Shown: positions 5,693 through 13,942, counted from the stretch's first letter. The stretch is DNA of 24,211 nt from an uncultured Bacteroides sp. (GCA_900544075.1 UQTJ01000043.1:1-24211), one strand, 5' to 3'. Notes: a model not told the origin generated them from the letters alone. Numbers and translations: made by a program.

Positions 5693-7681
5693 ATGACAAA
5701 GAGATTATTTTTCTGTTGGCTGCTGACAGCCATATTGGCAATGCCTGTATTGGCACAAATTCAGGAACCTGTAAAGTTTAATAGTGAACTGAAAAGAATT
5801 TCAGAAACTGAAGCTGAAATAGTTTTCAATGCTGTCATAGATAAAGGATGGCATGTCTATTCTACAGAATTGGGTGATGATGGACCTATTTCTGCAACAT
5901 TTAATGTTGATAATATATCAGGAGCCGAAGTTGATGGAAAGCTACTTCCGCAAGGTAATGAGATAGAGGAAATGGATCCTATATTCGAAATGAAGGTCCG
6001 TTTTTTTGAGAGTAAAGCCACTTTTGTACAGAAAATAAAAATTACTGATGAGAAATTCAATATTAAGGGATATTTGGAATATGGTGCTTGTAATGACGAG
6101 AACTGTCTTCCTCCTACAAGTGTAGATTTTGAATTCAGCGGAACTGCCAATGCAGCTTCTATATCAGCAGGAAATGATAATAAGACAGTTGAGGATAATG
6201 CTCCATCTGCAATAGCTCTCACTCCTTTGAAAATTGGAGCAACTGATAAGATAGACTACTGGAAACCGGTGATAAACGAATTAAACAGCTTCGGTGAACA
6301 TGCCGGTGAAGAATCAATGTCTTGGATTTACATATTCCTTACAGGTCTGGCCGGCGGACTTTTAGCATTATTCACTCCTTGTGTATGGCCTATAATACCA
6401 ATGACGGTAAGTTTCTTCCTTAAACGTACAAAAGACAAGAAGAAAGGTATCAGGGATGCATGGACCTACGGAGCTTCTATTGTTGTAATTTATCTCACGC
6501 TTGGTCTTGCCATTACACTTGTTTTTGGAGCAAGCGCTCTTAATGCGTTGTCTACAAACGCTGTGTTCAATATCCTGTTCTGTCTGATGCTTCTTGTTTT
6601 TGCAGCATCGTTCTTCGGGGCATTCGAGATTACACTTCCTTCAAAGTGGAGTAACGCTGTAGACAGCAAGGCTGAACAGACTACCGGACTTTTGAGTATT
6701 TTCCTGATGGCGTTTACACTTTCGCTTGTGTCATTCTCGTGCACCGGTCCTATTATAGGTTTCCTGTTGGTGGAAGTATCTACTACAGGCAGTGTTGTCG
6801 CACCTGCCATAGGAATGTTGGGCTTTGCCATTGCACTGGCTTTGCCATTCACACTTTTTGCCCTTTTCCCGTCATGGCTGAAATCTATGCCGAAATCAGG
6901 TGGATGGATGAATGTGATAAAAGTCACATTAGGTTTCCTTGAGCTTGCTTTTGCCTTGAAATTCCTTTCTGTGGCCGATCTTGCTTATGGCTGGAGAATA
7001 CTTGACCGTGAGACTTTCCTTGCATTGTGGATAGTCATATTTGCACTTCTTGGAATGTATCTTTTGGGTAAAATCAAATTCCCTCATGATGATGATGGGC
7101 AGAAGGTTAGTGTGCCAAGATTTTTCCTGGCATTGATATCATTGTCATTTGCTGTATATATGGTTCCGGGTCTTTGGGGAGCGCCTCTTAAGGCCGTAAG
7201 TGCTTTTGCACCGCCAATGCAGACTCAGGATTTTAACTTATACAAGAACGAGGTACATGCCAAGTTTACTGATTATGAGGCAGGTATGGAATATGCACGC
7301 GCGAACAACAAGCCTGTTATGCTTGACTTTACAGGATACGGATGTGTGAACTGCCGAAAGATGGAACTTGCTGTATGGACAGACCAGAATGTAAGCAAAC
7401 TGCTGACAGAGGATTATGTATTGATAACTCTCTACGTTGACGATAAGACAAAACTGGCTGAACCTATCAAGGTTACTGAAAACGGAAAGGAACGCACCTT
7501 GCGCACTGTAGGTGACAAATGGAGTTATCTGCAACGCTCTAAGTTCGGGGCAAATGCACAGCCTTTCTATGTATTGGTAGACAATGAGGGTATGCCGCTC
7601 AATAAATCATACTCTTATGATGAAGATATTAAATTGTATATAGATTTTCTGGAAACAGGATTGAAGAACTACAAAAAATAA
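5693..7681 (+). CDS. dsbD: Thiol:disulfide interchange protein DsbD
   Basis: A 662-aa three-part DsbD. It carries electrons from cytoplasmic thioredoxin across the inner membrane to periplasmic substrates. Residues 1-21 are a signal peptide. An N-terminal periplasmic domain (about 22-190) carries the cysteine pair C133/C138 in GACNDENCLP. The transmembrane domain (about 208-500, eight or so segments) has the two conserved cysteines C230 (LFTPCVWPIIP) and C350 (VSFSCTGP). The C-terminal thioredoxin-like domain (about 520-660) has the CxxC motif GCVNC, C551/C554. All six working cysteines are present, so the protein looks intact. Its stop is 13 bases before the next gene, a desulfidase-family enzyme, which fits a thiol-related operon. 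Confidence 0.94.
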   Translation: MTKRLFFCWLLTAILAMPVLAQIQEPVKFNSELKRISETEAEIVFNAVIDKGWHVYSTELGDDGPISATFNVDNISGAEVDGKLLPQGNEIEEMDPIFEMKVRFFESKATFVQKIKITDEKFNIKGYLEYGACNDENCLPPTSVDFEFSGTANAASISAGNDNKTVEDNAPSAIALTPLKIGATDKIDYWKPVINELNSFGEHAGEESMSWIYIFLTGLAGGLLALFTPCVWPIIPMTVSFFLKRTKDKKKGIRDAWTYGASIVVIYLTLGLAITLVFGASALNALSTNAVFNILFCLMLLVFAASFFGAFEITLPSKWSNAVDSKAEQTTGLLSIFLMAFTLSLVSFSCTGPIIGFLLVEVSTTGSVVAPAIGMLGFAIALALPFTLFALFPSWLKSMPKSGGWMNVIKVTLGFLELAFALKFLSVADLAYGWRILDRETFLALWIVIFALLGMYLLGKIKFPHDDDGQKVSVPRFFLALISLSFAVYMVPGLWGAPLKAVSAFAPPMQTQDFNLYKNEVHAKFTDYEAGMEYARANNKPVMLDFTGYGCVNCRKMELAVWTDQNVSKLLTEDYVLITLYVDDKTKLAEPIKVTENGKERTLRTVGDKWSYLQRSKFGANAQPFYVLVDNEGMPLNKSYSYDEDIKLYIDFLETGLKNYKK

Positions 7682-7694
7682 AGACAGTAAAAAA

Positions 7695-8993
7695 ATGATT
7701 TCGAAATCAGAGAGAGAGCAAATCATTGCCCTTATTAAAAGAGAAGTAGTACCGGCTATAGGATGTACAGAGCCTATAGCGGTATCTCTTTGTGTGGCTA
7801 AAGCTACTGAAATATTGGGAACAAGACCGGAAAAGATTTCAGTACTCCTTAGTGCAAATATACTTAAGAATGCTATGGGAGTGGGAATTCCCGGCACGGG
7901 TATGATAGGTTTGCCCATCGCAATAGCTTTGGGAGCGATTGTGGGAAAATCAGAGTACCAGCTTGAGGTATTGAAAGATTTGACACCGGAGTCAGTCGAA
8001 GAAGGTAAAAGAATGATAGACTCACAGGCTATAGATATTAGCCTGAAATATGGTATAGAAGAAAAACTATACATAGAGGTGAAATGTTCGGCTGGAAATG
8101 ATGAGGCTACGTCTATAATTAGCGGTGGACATACACACTTTGTATATATCAGTCGCAACAATGATATCGTATTGAATGAAAAGGCATCTGAAGAGGGTGA
8201 TGTTCAGGAAGAAGAACTTGAGCTTAACTTACAGAAAGTTTACGACTTTGCCACAACATCTCCTTTGGAAGAAATATCATTTATACTCGAATCGAAGCGA
8301 TTGAATAAGTCGGCTGCAGAACGCTCTCTTAATGGGCATTACGGTCATGAATTGGGCAAAACACTGATGGGAGCTAAAAACGAGAAAGATATTATGGGCA
8401 ATAACACATTCACCCATATACTCTCTTATACGTCAGCTGCCTGTGATGCGCGTATGGCCGGTGCTATGATACCTGTCATGAGTAATTCCGGAAGTGGAAA
8501 TCAGGGTATAGCGGCAACTCTTCCTGTAGTGGTCTATGCAGAAGACAATAACAAGTCGGAAGAAGAACTCATTCGCGCACTTACCTTAAGCCATCTCACA
8601 GTGATTTATATCAAGCAAAGCCTTGGCCGTCTGTCTGCACTGTGCGGATGTGTCGTTGCTGCTACCGGAGGCAGCTGCGGTATAACTTACCTGATGGGAG
8701 GAACGTATCAGAATGTTGTATATGCTGTGCAGAATATGATTGCAAACCTGACGGGAATGATTTGTGACGGTGCGAAACCAAGCTGTGCCTTAAAGGTGAC
8801 AAGTGGGGTATCGACAGCAGTTTTCTCTGCAATAATGGCAATGGAGCAAAAATGCGTTACGTCGGTAGAAGGTATTATAGAGGATAATGTGGATTTGAGT
8901 ATCAGAAATCTTACAAGAATAGGCTCTGTGGGAATGAACGAAACAGACAAGGTGGTTCTTGACATTATGACTCACAAATCTTGCGAATATTAA
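7695..8993 (+). CDS. L-cysteine desulfidase / UPF0597 (YhaM, CyuA) family protein
   Basis: A 432-aa protein of the UPF0597 family, related to the alpha chain of iron-sulfur L-serine dehydratases. Characterised members (CyuA and archaeal cysteine desulfidase) split L-cysteine into pyruvate, ammonia and sulfide using a [4Fe-4S] cluster. Visible: the N-terminal signature VPAIGCTEPIAVSLC at 19-33 with C24; GNQGIAATLPV at 268-278; and the cysteine-rich LCGCVVAATGGSCG at 316-329 (C317, C319, C328), plus C357 and C364, from which the cluster ligands should come. Length is normal (430-440). It lies directly after dsbD and is followed, after a regulator-like gene, by an amino-acid symporter; this arrangement parallels enterobacterial cyuPA (transporter plus desulfidase). 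A serine-dehydratase-like activity is the main alternative. Confidence 0.88.
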   Translation: MISKSEREQIIALIKREVVPAIGCTEPIAVSLCVAKATEILGTRPEKISVLLSANILKNAMGVGIPGTGMIGLPIAIALGAIVGKSEYQLEVLKDLTPESVEEGKRMIDSQAIDISLKYGIEEKLYIEVKCSAGNDEATSIISGGHTHFVYISRNNDIVLNEKASEEGDVQEEELELNLQKVYDFATTSPLEEISFILESKRLNKSAAERSLNGHYGHELGKTLMGAKNEKDIMGNNTFTHILSYTSAACDARMAGAMIPVMSNSGSGNQGIAATLPVVVYAEDNNKSEEELIRALTLSHLTVIYIKQSLGRLSALCGCVVAATGGSCGITYLMGGTYQNVVYAVQNMIANLTGMICDGAKPSCALKVTSGVSTAVFSAIMAMEQKCVTSVEGIIEDNVDLSIRNLTRIGSVGMNETDKVVLDIMTHKSCEY

Positions 8994-9037
8994 AACATTA
9001 CTTATTTATATAAACACAAACACAAAATAGACACATA

Positions 9038-9691
9038 ATGCTTCCATCTGACGAATACTATATCCAAAAACTGATAGACGAGGGAGAACACGTCCATCAG
9101 GATTTTAAATTCGCTATTTCGGATGCAAGAAAGATAGCCAAAAGTATATCTGCCTTCTCCAATACGGGAGGCGGAAGGCTTTTGGTCGGAGTAAAGGATA
9201 ATGGCAAAATAGCCGGGGTACGCTCTGAAGAGGAAATATACATGATAGAGGCTGCAGCTAAAATGTATTGTATTCCGGAAGTTAGTATTTCCAACAAAAT
9301 ATATAGGGTTCAGGGAAAGGATGTTCTCGAAGTAACTATAGAAGAGAGTGAGAACAAGCCTGTTTGTGCGGTTGATGTGAACAATAAGGCATGGGCATAC
9401 GTTAGAATAAATGATGAAAACATTCTGGCCGATACGGTTTGCCTGAATATGTGGAAGCATAACAAGCAGGAAGAAAAAGTCGTGGTGACATACTCGGAGC
9501 GGGAAAAACACTTGCTGGATATACTCGACAAATATGGCGAACTGACATTGAACAGGTGCAGCAAGTTGTCAAACATTCCCAGAATAACGACAAGCCGCCT
9601 TTTGGCAGATTTTATCAGGTTCAATTTAGTGGAACAGATTTTCAGGGAACATACTTTTTATTTCAGATTAAAAGAAGATATATCATTATAA
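9038..9691 (+). CDS. AlbA_2 (Schlafen-type) domain protein with C-terminal winged helix
   Basis: 217 aa. Residues about 14-135 are an AlbA_2 domain (Pfam-type 'putative DNA-binding domain', also found in Schlafen-like and ATP-dependent helicase-like regulators). The features are EHVHQDFKFAI at 17-27, IAKSISAFSNTGGGRLLVGV at 33-52 with the glycine-rich loop, and the late strand YVRINDENILA at 121-131. Residues about 152-211 resemble a winged helix (EKHLLDILDKYG, then LSNIPRITTSRLLADFIRFN). That pairing suggests a transcription factor. It is 44 bases after the desulfidase and 34 before the symporter ATG, within one apparent operon, so it may be the local regulator. Ligand and target are unknown. 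The family is confident; the regulatory role is inference. Confidence 0.82.
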   Translation: MLPSDEYYIQKLIDEGEHVHQDFKFAISDARKIAKSISAFSNTGGGRLLVGVKDNGKIAGVRSEEEIYMIEAAAKMYCIPEVSISNKIYRVQGKDVLEVTIEESENKPVCAVDVNNKAWAYVRINDENILADTVCLNMWKHNKQEEKVVVTYSEREKHLLDILDKYGELTLNRCSKLSNIPRITTSRLLADFIRFNLVEQIFREHTFYFRLKEDISL

Positions 9692-9725
9692 CGGTTATAA
9701 CATATTACAGGCATATTTATTGATA

Positions 9726-11126
9726 ATGGATTTTATTACGGAGTTTATAAATCAGGCTAATTATATTTTGTGGACGTATGTGCTGGTAGCCATGTTATTG
9801 GGCTGTGCACTGTGGTTCAGTTTCAAAACCAGATTTGTGCAGTTCAGGATGATAGGAGAGATGGTCAGGCTGCTTGGAGATTCAACTGCAAAGATTGACG
9901 GGCATGAAAAGCACATATCTTCGTTTCAGGCCTTTACCATTTCCTTGGCCAGCCGCGTAGGTACAGGTAACCTGGCAGGAGTAGCCACGGCAATAACCGT
10001 CGGCGGTCCTGGTGCGATATTCTGGATGTGGGTAATAGCTCTTTTAGGGGCGAGCAGTGCGTTTGTTGAGTCCACGCTTGCCCAGTTGTTCAAGATAAGA
10101 AGTAAACATTCCTATATTGGAGGTCCGGCTTATTATATGGAAAAAGGACTGAAAAAGAGATGGATGGGTATAATCTTTGCGGTACTGATAACTGTTACAT
10201 TTGGTTTTGCATTCAATTCCGTTCAGAGCAATACTATTTGTGCCGCATTCGACAGTGCTTTTAATATTCCTCCCGTATATATGGGTGTCGGAATAACTGT
10301 TCTTACTATAGTTATCATATTCGGCGGAGTACATTGGATAGCAAATGTAAGCAGCATTCTTGTGCCGGTTATGGCATTGGGCTATATAGTACTGGCATTA
10401 TATATTGTTTTCAGCAATCTCACACATTTGCCTGATGTAATCTCTTTGATATTGAAGAATGCTTTCGGAGTGGAACAGGCTATAGGTGGAGGTGTTGGTG
10501 CAGCTCTTATGCAGGGAATAAAGCGAGGTCTGTTCAGCAATGAGGCAGGTATGGGTTCTGCCCCTAACGCAGCTGCTACAGCGCATGTTACACATCCTGC
10601 AAAACAAGGTTTCATTCAGGCGTTGGGAGTATTTACAGATACATTATTGATATGTACCTGTACAGCCTTCATAATACTTTTCAGTGGTGAAGGACTTGAT
10701 GGTGGACTGGACGGAATACAGCTTACTCAGGCTGCATTAAACAGTCAGATAGGAAATATAGGCAGTACTTACATTGCAGTGGCAATATTGTTCTTTGCAT
10801 ATAGCAGTATTCTCGGCAATTATTACTATGGAGAAGCCAATCTTCGTTTTATAACCAAAAACCGGAATGTGATAATAATCTATCGGATATTGGTAGGATG
10901 GATGGTCCTTTTCGGTTCAATGGCAAGCCTGAAACTTGTCTGGAGTCTTGCAGACGTAACCATGGCACTGATGGCTATATGTAATCTTATAGCGATAATA
11001 ATGCTTGGAAAATATGCATTCATACTTCTTGATGACTATCTGATGCAGAAGAAAAAAGGAATAGAAAGTCCTGTCTTCACAAAAGAAAAGATGAAGGATA
11101 TAGAGAATGAGATAAGTTGTTGGTAA
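9726..11126 (+). CDS. Alanine/glycine:cation symporter (AGCS) family transporter
   Basis: A 466-aa inner-membrane protein with about ten or eleven hydrophobic segments. AGCS members import alanine, glycine or other small amino acids with Na+ or H+. Visible: FQAFTISLASRVGTGNLAGV at 67-86 followed by GGPGAIFWMWVIALLG, the best-conserved AGCS block; IGGPAYYMEKGL at 131-142; and NEAGMGSAPNAAATAHV in the middle. I chose the ATG at 9726; the reading frame can begin at TTG 9720, two codons earlier, which is less likely. It is the last gene of the run dsbD, desulfidase, AlbA_2, symporter. Supplying the desulfidase with cysteine, serine or alanine is plausible but inferred. I see no clear terminator after it. 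Confidence 0.9.
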   Translation: MDFITEFINQANYILWTYVLVAMLLGCALWFSFKTRFVQFRMIGEMVRLLGDSTAKIDGHEKHISSFQAFTISLASRVGTGNLAGVATAITVGGPGAIFWMWVIALLGASSAFVESTLAQLFKIRSKHSYIGGPAYYMEKGLKKRWMGIIFAVLITVTFGFAFNSVQSNTICAAFDSAFNIPPVYMGVGITVLTIVIIFGGVHWIANVSSILVPVMALGYIVLALYIVFSNLTHLPDVISLILKNAFGVEQAIGGGVGAALMQGIKRGLFSNEAGMGSAPNAAATAHVTHPAKQGFIQALGVFTDTLLICTCTAFIILFSGEGLDGGLDGIQLTQAALNSQIGNIGSTYIAVAILFFAYSSILGNYYYGEANLRFITKNRNVIIIYRILVGWMVLFGSMASLKLVWSLADVTMALMAICNLIAIIMLGKYAFILLDDYLMQKKKGIESPVFTKEKMKDIENEISCW

Positions 11127-11170
11127 CATTTTATTATATACAAATATAAATTTCAATCAATATATTTTAG

Positions 11171-11178
11171 TATATTTG
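11171..11178 (+). promoter_or_regulatory. -7 box upstream of the 209-aa gene
   Basis: TATATTTG matches TAnnTTTG; a weak TTTC at 11151-11154 lies in the -33 position. The ATG follows at 11209. This separates the 209-aa gene from the preceding symporter operon. Confidence 0.55.
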
Positions 11179-11208
11179 CACCCATAAAGAATAAATAATA
11201 TTTCAAAC

Positions 11209-11838
11209 ATGAGTATATTTTCAAAACTATTCGGAAAGAAAAATGCTGAAAATGCTGAGGAGCCTGTCAGAGTAGGCGGAATGGAAGACTTTATGAGCCT
11301 TATACGTGTTTACTATCAGGCTGTAATGGCTTCACAAATGGGTATAAGCAATATCAATTTTTTGCCTGATTTGGCTGTCTTTAAACGTACACTCAAAGTT
11401 CCTACACAAAACAATAAATTAGGAATAGCAGAAAAATCACGCTGTAAGAAAATGCTTGTTGACATTTACGGATTGAATGACAGTTTCTTCAAGGAAATAG
11501 ATGCTTCTATAAAGAAAAACTGTAAGAATGTAAATGATATAAAATCATATCTGTTTATGTTCCAGGGATTCAGTCAGGATCTTATGATGGTTATCGGAAA
11601 TCTGATGCAGTGGAAATTCCGTATGCCAAGCCTTCTGAAAAAGATGCTTCGCAATATGACAGAAAAGGCTATAAACGATATCCTGACAAAGACAGACTGG
11701 AAAGACGACGGAGTGCGTAAAACCTGCAATAATATCCGTCAGTATAAGCACGCTTTGGGATATTCACAGGAATGGATGAACGATTATGTCTATAATATCG
11801 TTCTCTTGGCTAAAAAGGAGCCAAAACCAAAAGCCTGA
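11209..11838 (+). CDS. Conserved-looking hypothetical protein, 209 aa
   Basis: I do not recognise a named family. The protein starts MSIFSKLFGKKNAENAEE, a basic amphipathic N-terminus, and is otherwise soluble and mostly helical, with no signal peptide or clear membrane span. It is lysine-rich and ends KKEPKPKA. Met-rich helices lie around residues 120-145 (FSQDLMMVIGNLMQWKFRMP). It has its own -7 box and its own terminator, so it is a single-gene unit. An intracellular role is likely from composition; nothing more can be said. Confidence 0.75.
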   Translation: MSIFSKLFGKKNAENAEEPVRVGGMEDFMSLIRVYYQAVMASQMGISNINFLPDLAVFKRTLKVPTQNNKLGIAEKSRCKKMLVDIYGLNDSFFKEIDASIKKNCKNVNDIKSYLFMFQGFSQDLMMVIGNLMQWKFRMPSLLKKMLRNMTEKAINDILTKTDWKDDGVRKTCNNIRQYKHALGYSQEWMNDYVYNIVLLAKKEPKPKA

Positions 11839-11859
11839 ACAGTATAAACCTATTTTAAT

Positions 11860-11900
11860 GGCGGAGTTGGTATATTATATATCAATCCCGCCTTTATTTT
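11860..11900 (+). terminator. Rho-independent terminator of the 209-aa gene
   Basis: GGCGG (11860-11864) with CCGCC (11888-11892), extended inward by TTGGTATA/TATATCAA with minor mismatches, is followed by TTTATTTT. It lies 21 bases after the stop codon. Confidence 0.8.
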
Positions 11901-11912
11901 GTATGTTCCATT

Positions 11913-12503
11913 ATGAATAATATTAAAGATATAGAACAACATCCTTTAGAACCATTTCTACCTTGTAATGCCTCGCTTTTAATGTTAGGAAGCTTTCCTC
12001 CGCAGCGAAAAAGATGGAGTATGGATTTCTTTTATCCAAACTTGCAGAACGATATGTGGAGAATATTCGGATATATTTTTTTCAATGATAAAGAGTATTT
12101 CCTTACTGACAGCAAGAAAGCGTTTGATAAAGCCAAACTTGAAACTTTTCTTACGCAGAAAGGCATAGCACTGTATGATACGGCATCTGCTGTAATCAGA
12201 CTGCAGGATAATGCATCTGATAAATTCCTTGAAGTAGTTGAATCCACTAACATAGAATTACTGTTAAAGCAGATACCTGACTGTAAGGCGATAATCACTA
12301 CAGGGCAGAAGGCTACAGATGTATTGTGTGAATATTTCTCAGTAAAACAACCGGCCATTGGGGATAAAACAGAAATATCATTTCAGGACAGAACGCTTTT
12401 TCTCTACAGAATGCCTTCGTCAAGTAGGGCATACCCTCTAAAGTTGGAAAAAAAATCAGAACTATATGCTCAGGCTTTCAGAGATTTAAATATTTTGTAT
12501 TGA
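11913..12503 (+). CDS. Uracil/hypoxanthine-DNA glycosylase superfamily protein
   Basis: 196 aa of the uracil-DNA glycosylase fold, a base-excision repair enzyme that removes deaminated bases. Visible motifs: SLLMLGSFPP at 21-30 (motif 1), FYPNLQNDMWRIFG at 40-53, GIALYDT at 84-90, and MPSSSRAYPL at 167-176 (the position of the LPSTSPA-type second motif). The GSFP plus NxxWRI plus LPSxS-like set resembles the hypoxanthine-DNA glycosylase (family 6) branch more than classic UNG, which would have GQDPYH. It has no signal peptide. Substrate preference (hypoxanthine against uracil) cannot be decided by eye. The start ATG lies 12 bases beyond the terminator tail of the preceding gene, so its promoter must lie in or before that short gap or it is read through. 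Confidence 0.8.
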   Translation: MNNIKDIEQHPLEPFLPCNASLLMLGSFPPQRKRWSMDFFYPNLQNDMWRIFGYIFFNDKEYFLTDSKKAFDKAKLETFLTQKGIALYDTASAVIRLQDNASDKFLEVVESTNIELLLKQIPDCKAIITTGQKATDVLCEYFSVKQPAIGDKTEISFQDRTLFLYRMPSSSRAYPLKLEKKSELYAQAFRDLNILY

Positions 12504-12532
12504 ATAAAACCGATATTTATTTCATAAAAGCC

Positions 12533-12562
12533 TTGTAAATATAAAAAAAAGTACTACCTTTG
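12533..12562 (+). promoter_or_regulatory. Promoter of tRNA-Trp
   Basis: TTG (12533-12535) and TACCTTTG (12555-12562) are separated by 19 bases. The mature tRNA starts 12 bases later. Confidence 0.82.
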
Positions 12563-12573
12563 CATTCGCAAAC

Positions 12574-12646
12574 ACGGGAATAGCTCAGTTGGTAGAGCAT
12601 CGGTCTCCAAAACCGAGTGTCGGGAGTTCGAGCCTCTCTTCCCGTG
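12574..12646 (+). tRNA. tRNA-Trp(CCA), probable prophage attachment site
   Basis: A 73-base cloverleaf: acceptor ACGGGAA with TTCCCGT, TA at 8-9, D arm GCTC, anticodon arm CGGT-CTCCAAA-ACCG with anticodon CCA, T arm GGGAGTTCGAGCCTCTC, discriminator G. No CCA is encoded. A tyrosine integrase begins 60 bases downstream, the typical arrangement for an element integrated at a tRNA 3' end. The second att copy is not in the window, so the crossover core cannot be delimited. Confidence 0.95.
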
Positions 12647-12654
12647 CAGAAGTA

Positions 12655-12690
12655 AAAAGCTGTAACTCAATAAGTTGCGGCTTTTGCTGT
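12655..12690 (+). terminator. Hairpin after tRNA-Trp, probable terminator
   Basis: AAAAGCTGTAACT (12655-12667) pairs with AGTTGCGGCTTTT (12673-12685) through 13 pairs including two G-T pairs, followed by GCTGTTTT. The T tail is interrupted, so it is a weaker terminator. It may belong to the phage side of the junction. Confidence 0.6.
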
Positions 12691-12697
12691 TTTAGAG

Positions 12698-12716
12698 GTC
12701 GGACAAATGTCGGACA
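12698..12716 (+). repeat. Direct repeat GTCGGACA spanning the integrase start codon
   Basis: GTCGGACA occurs at 12698-12705 and 12709-12716, an 11-bp spacing with AAT between. The integrase ATG (12707-12709) lies between and overlaps the copies. It could be an arm-type integrase or regulator binding pair close to the att site, or a chance repeat. Confidence 0.5.
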
Positions 12717-13942
12717 CAAATTTTCTGAATGTCAAACCGTATTACGCTTTCGAACTCGAAAAACGTAATAAAAAAATGTTTTCATCAAGAAAGAAAAGCG
12801 CATCGATTTTTAGCATTATTTCGTACACTGAACCAAAACTTCACACTGGTAAAACATGGTATATTGACTTCAAGTCATACGATCCTGTCGAGCAAAAAAT
12901 GAAAAGAAAGAAGTATATGCTCGATGGAATTCCTAAGGTTACCGACCGTCGTCGCCGTGCAAACGAAATCATCACTAACCTCAATATAAAGCTCCGCTCC
13001 GGCTGGAACCCGTGGGCTGATGTCGAGAACTCCAGACAGTACACACCGTATATAGATATTATGCGTAGGTATCATATATATCTAGAAAAACTGTATGCTG
13101 CAGGAACAATAAAAGAGAACACTATCAAGGATTATGAGAAACGTCTGAGGGTATTCGAGGAATACACATCTAAACGTATTCCGGCAATAGTCTATGCCTA
13201 CCAGATAGACCAATCTTTCATCTCCGATTTTCTTGACTATGTGCTGTTAGACCGTGATTCATCAGCCAGGACACGGAATAACTATCGTACATGGCTATCA
13301 TCAGTCTGCAACTGGATGATGGAAAAGCAGTACCTGGTCAAGAATCCGGTTGAGAATATCCGTATGCTGCAGGAAGATGAGAAGAAACGCTCTGCCCTAT
13401 CGTCTGCAGATATACAGAAACTAAAGAAATATCTCAAGAAAGAGAACCCATACTTCCTGTTCTTATGCCAGTTCGCATATTATACCTTCATACGACCTGA
13501 CGAAATAACCAACATAAAACTTTCTGATATCTATCTGAAGGAACAGAAGGTCTTCATCGCCTCGAGCATAAGTAAGAACCGCAAGGATGGAATGGTAGGT
13601 CTTAATGACAAGCTCATTAAAACGATGCTTGACCTTGAAATTTTTAAAAATCCGGGTGATTATTATCTGTTCGGGAAAGGATTCAAGCCATCAAAGGAAA
13701 AAGTTACCACAAAGGTTTACAGGAATTACTTTAACAAGGTGCGTGAGAAACTGAAATTCCCAGACTCTTACCAATTCTATTCGCTGAAAGATTCCGGAAT
13801 ACGTGATTTGGCAAATGCTGAAGGTATCGTCATCGCGCGTGATCAGGCTCGCCATGCTGATGTTTCTACTACAAATAAATATCTCAAAGGTACCAACATG
13901 ACTGTTCATGAAGAAACAAAGCATTTCGAAGGCGAGTTCTGA
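12707..13942 (+). CDS. int: Phage tyrosine recombinase / integrase
   Basis: 411 aa. It has an N-terminal arm-type region with Bacteroides integrase features (EPKLHTGKTWYIDFKSYDP at 42-60), a SAM-like core-binding domain (about 112-220), and the catalytic domain (about 228-395). Catalytic positions: R263 in FIRPDEI (box I), a lysine in SKNRKDG around K293, H383 in ARHADVSTTNKY, and nucleophile Y392. The usual HxxRH box II is replaced by YSLKD at 358-362, so the second arginine position is a lysine. This is a variant I associate with Bacteroides integrases and not obviously a loss of function. It should integrate and excise the element at tRNA-Trp. Start ATG 12707 lies within a short direct repeat; M24 is a possible alternative start. 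Confidence 0.9.
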   Translation: MSDTNFLNVKPYYAFELEKRNKKMFSSRKKSASIFSIISYTEPKLHTGKTWYIDFKSYDPVEQKMKRKKYMLDGIPKVTDRRRRANEIITNLNIKLRSGWNPWADVENSRQYTPYIDIMRRYHIYLEKLYAAGTIKENTIKDYEKRLRVFEEYTSKRIPAIVYAYQIDQSFISDFLDYVLLDRDSSARTRNNYRTWLSSVCNWMMEKQYLVKNPVENIRMLQEDEKKRSALSSADIQKLKKYLKKENPYFLFLCQFAYYTFIRPDEITNIKLSDIYLKEQKVFIASSISKNRKDGMVGLNDKLIKTMLDLEIFKNPGDYYLFGKGFKPSKEKVTTKVYRNYFNKVREKLKFPDSYQFYSLKDSGIRDLANAEGIVIARDQARHADVSTTNKYLKGTNMTVHEETKHFEGEF

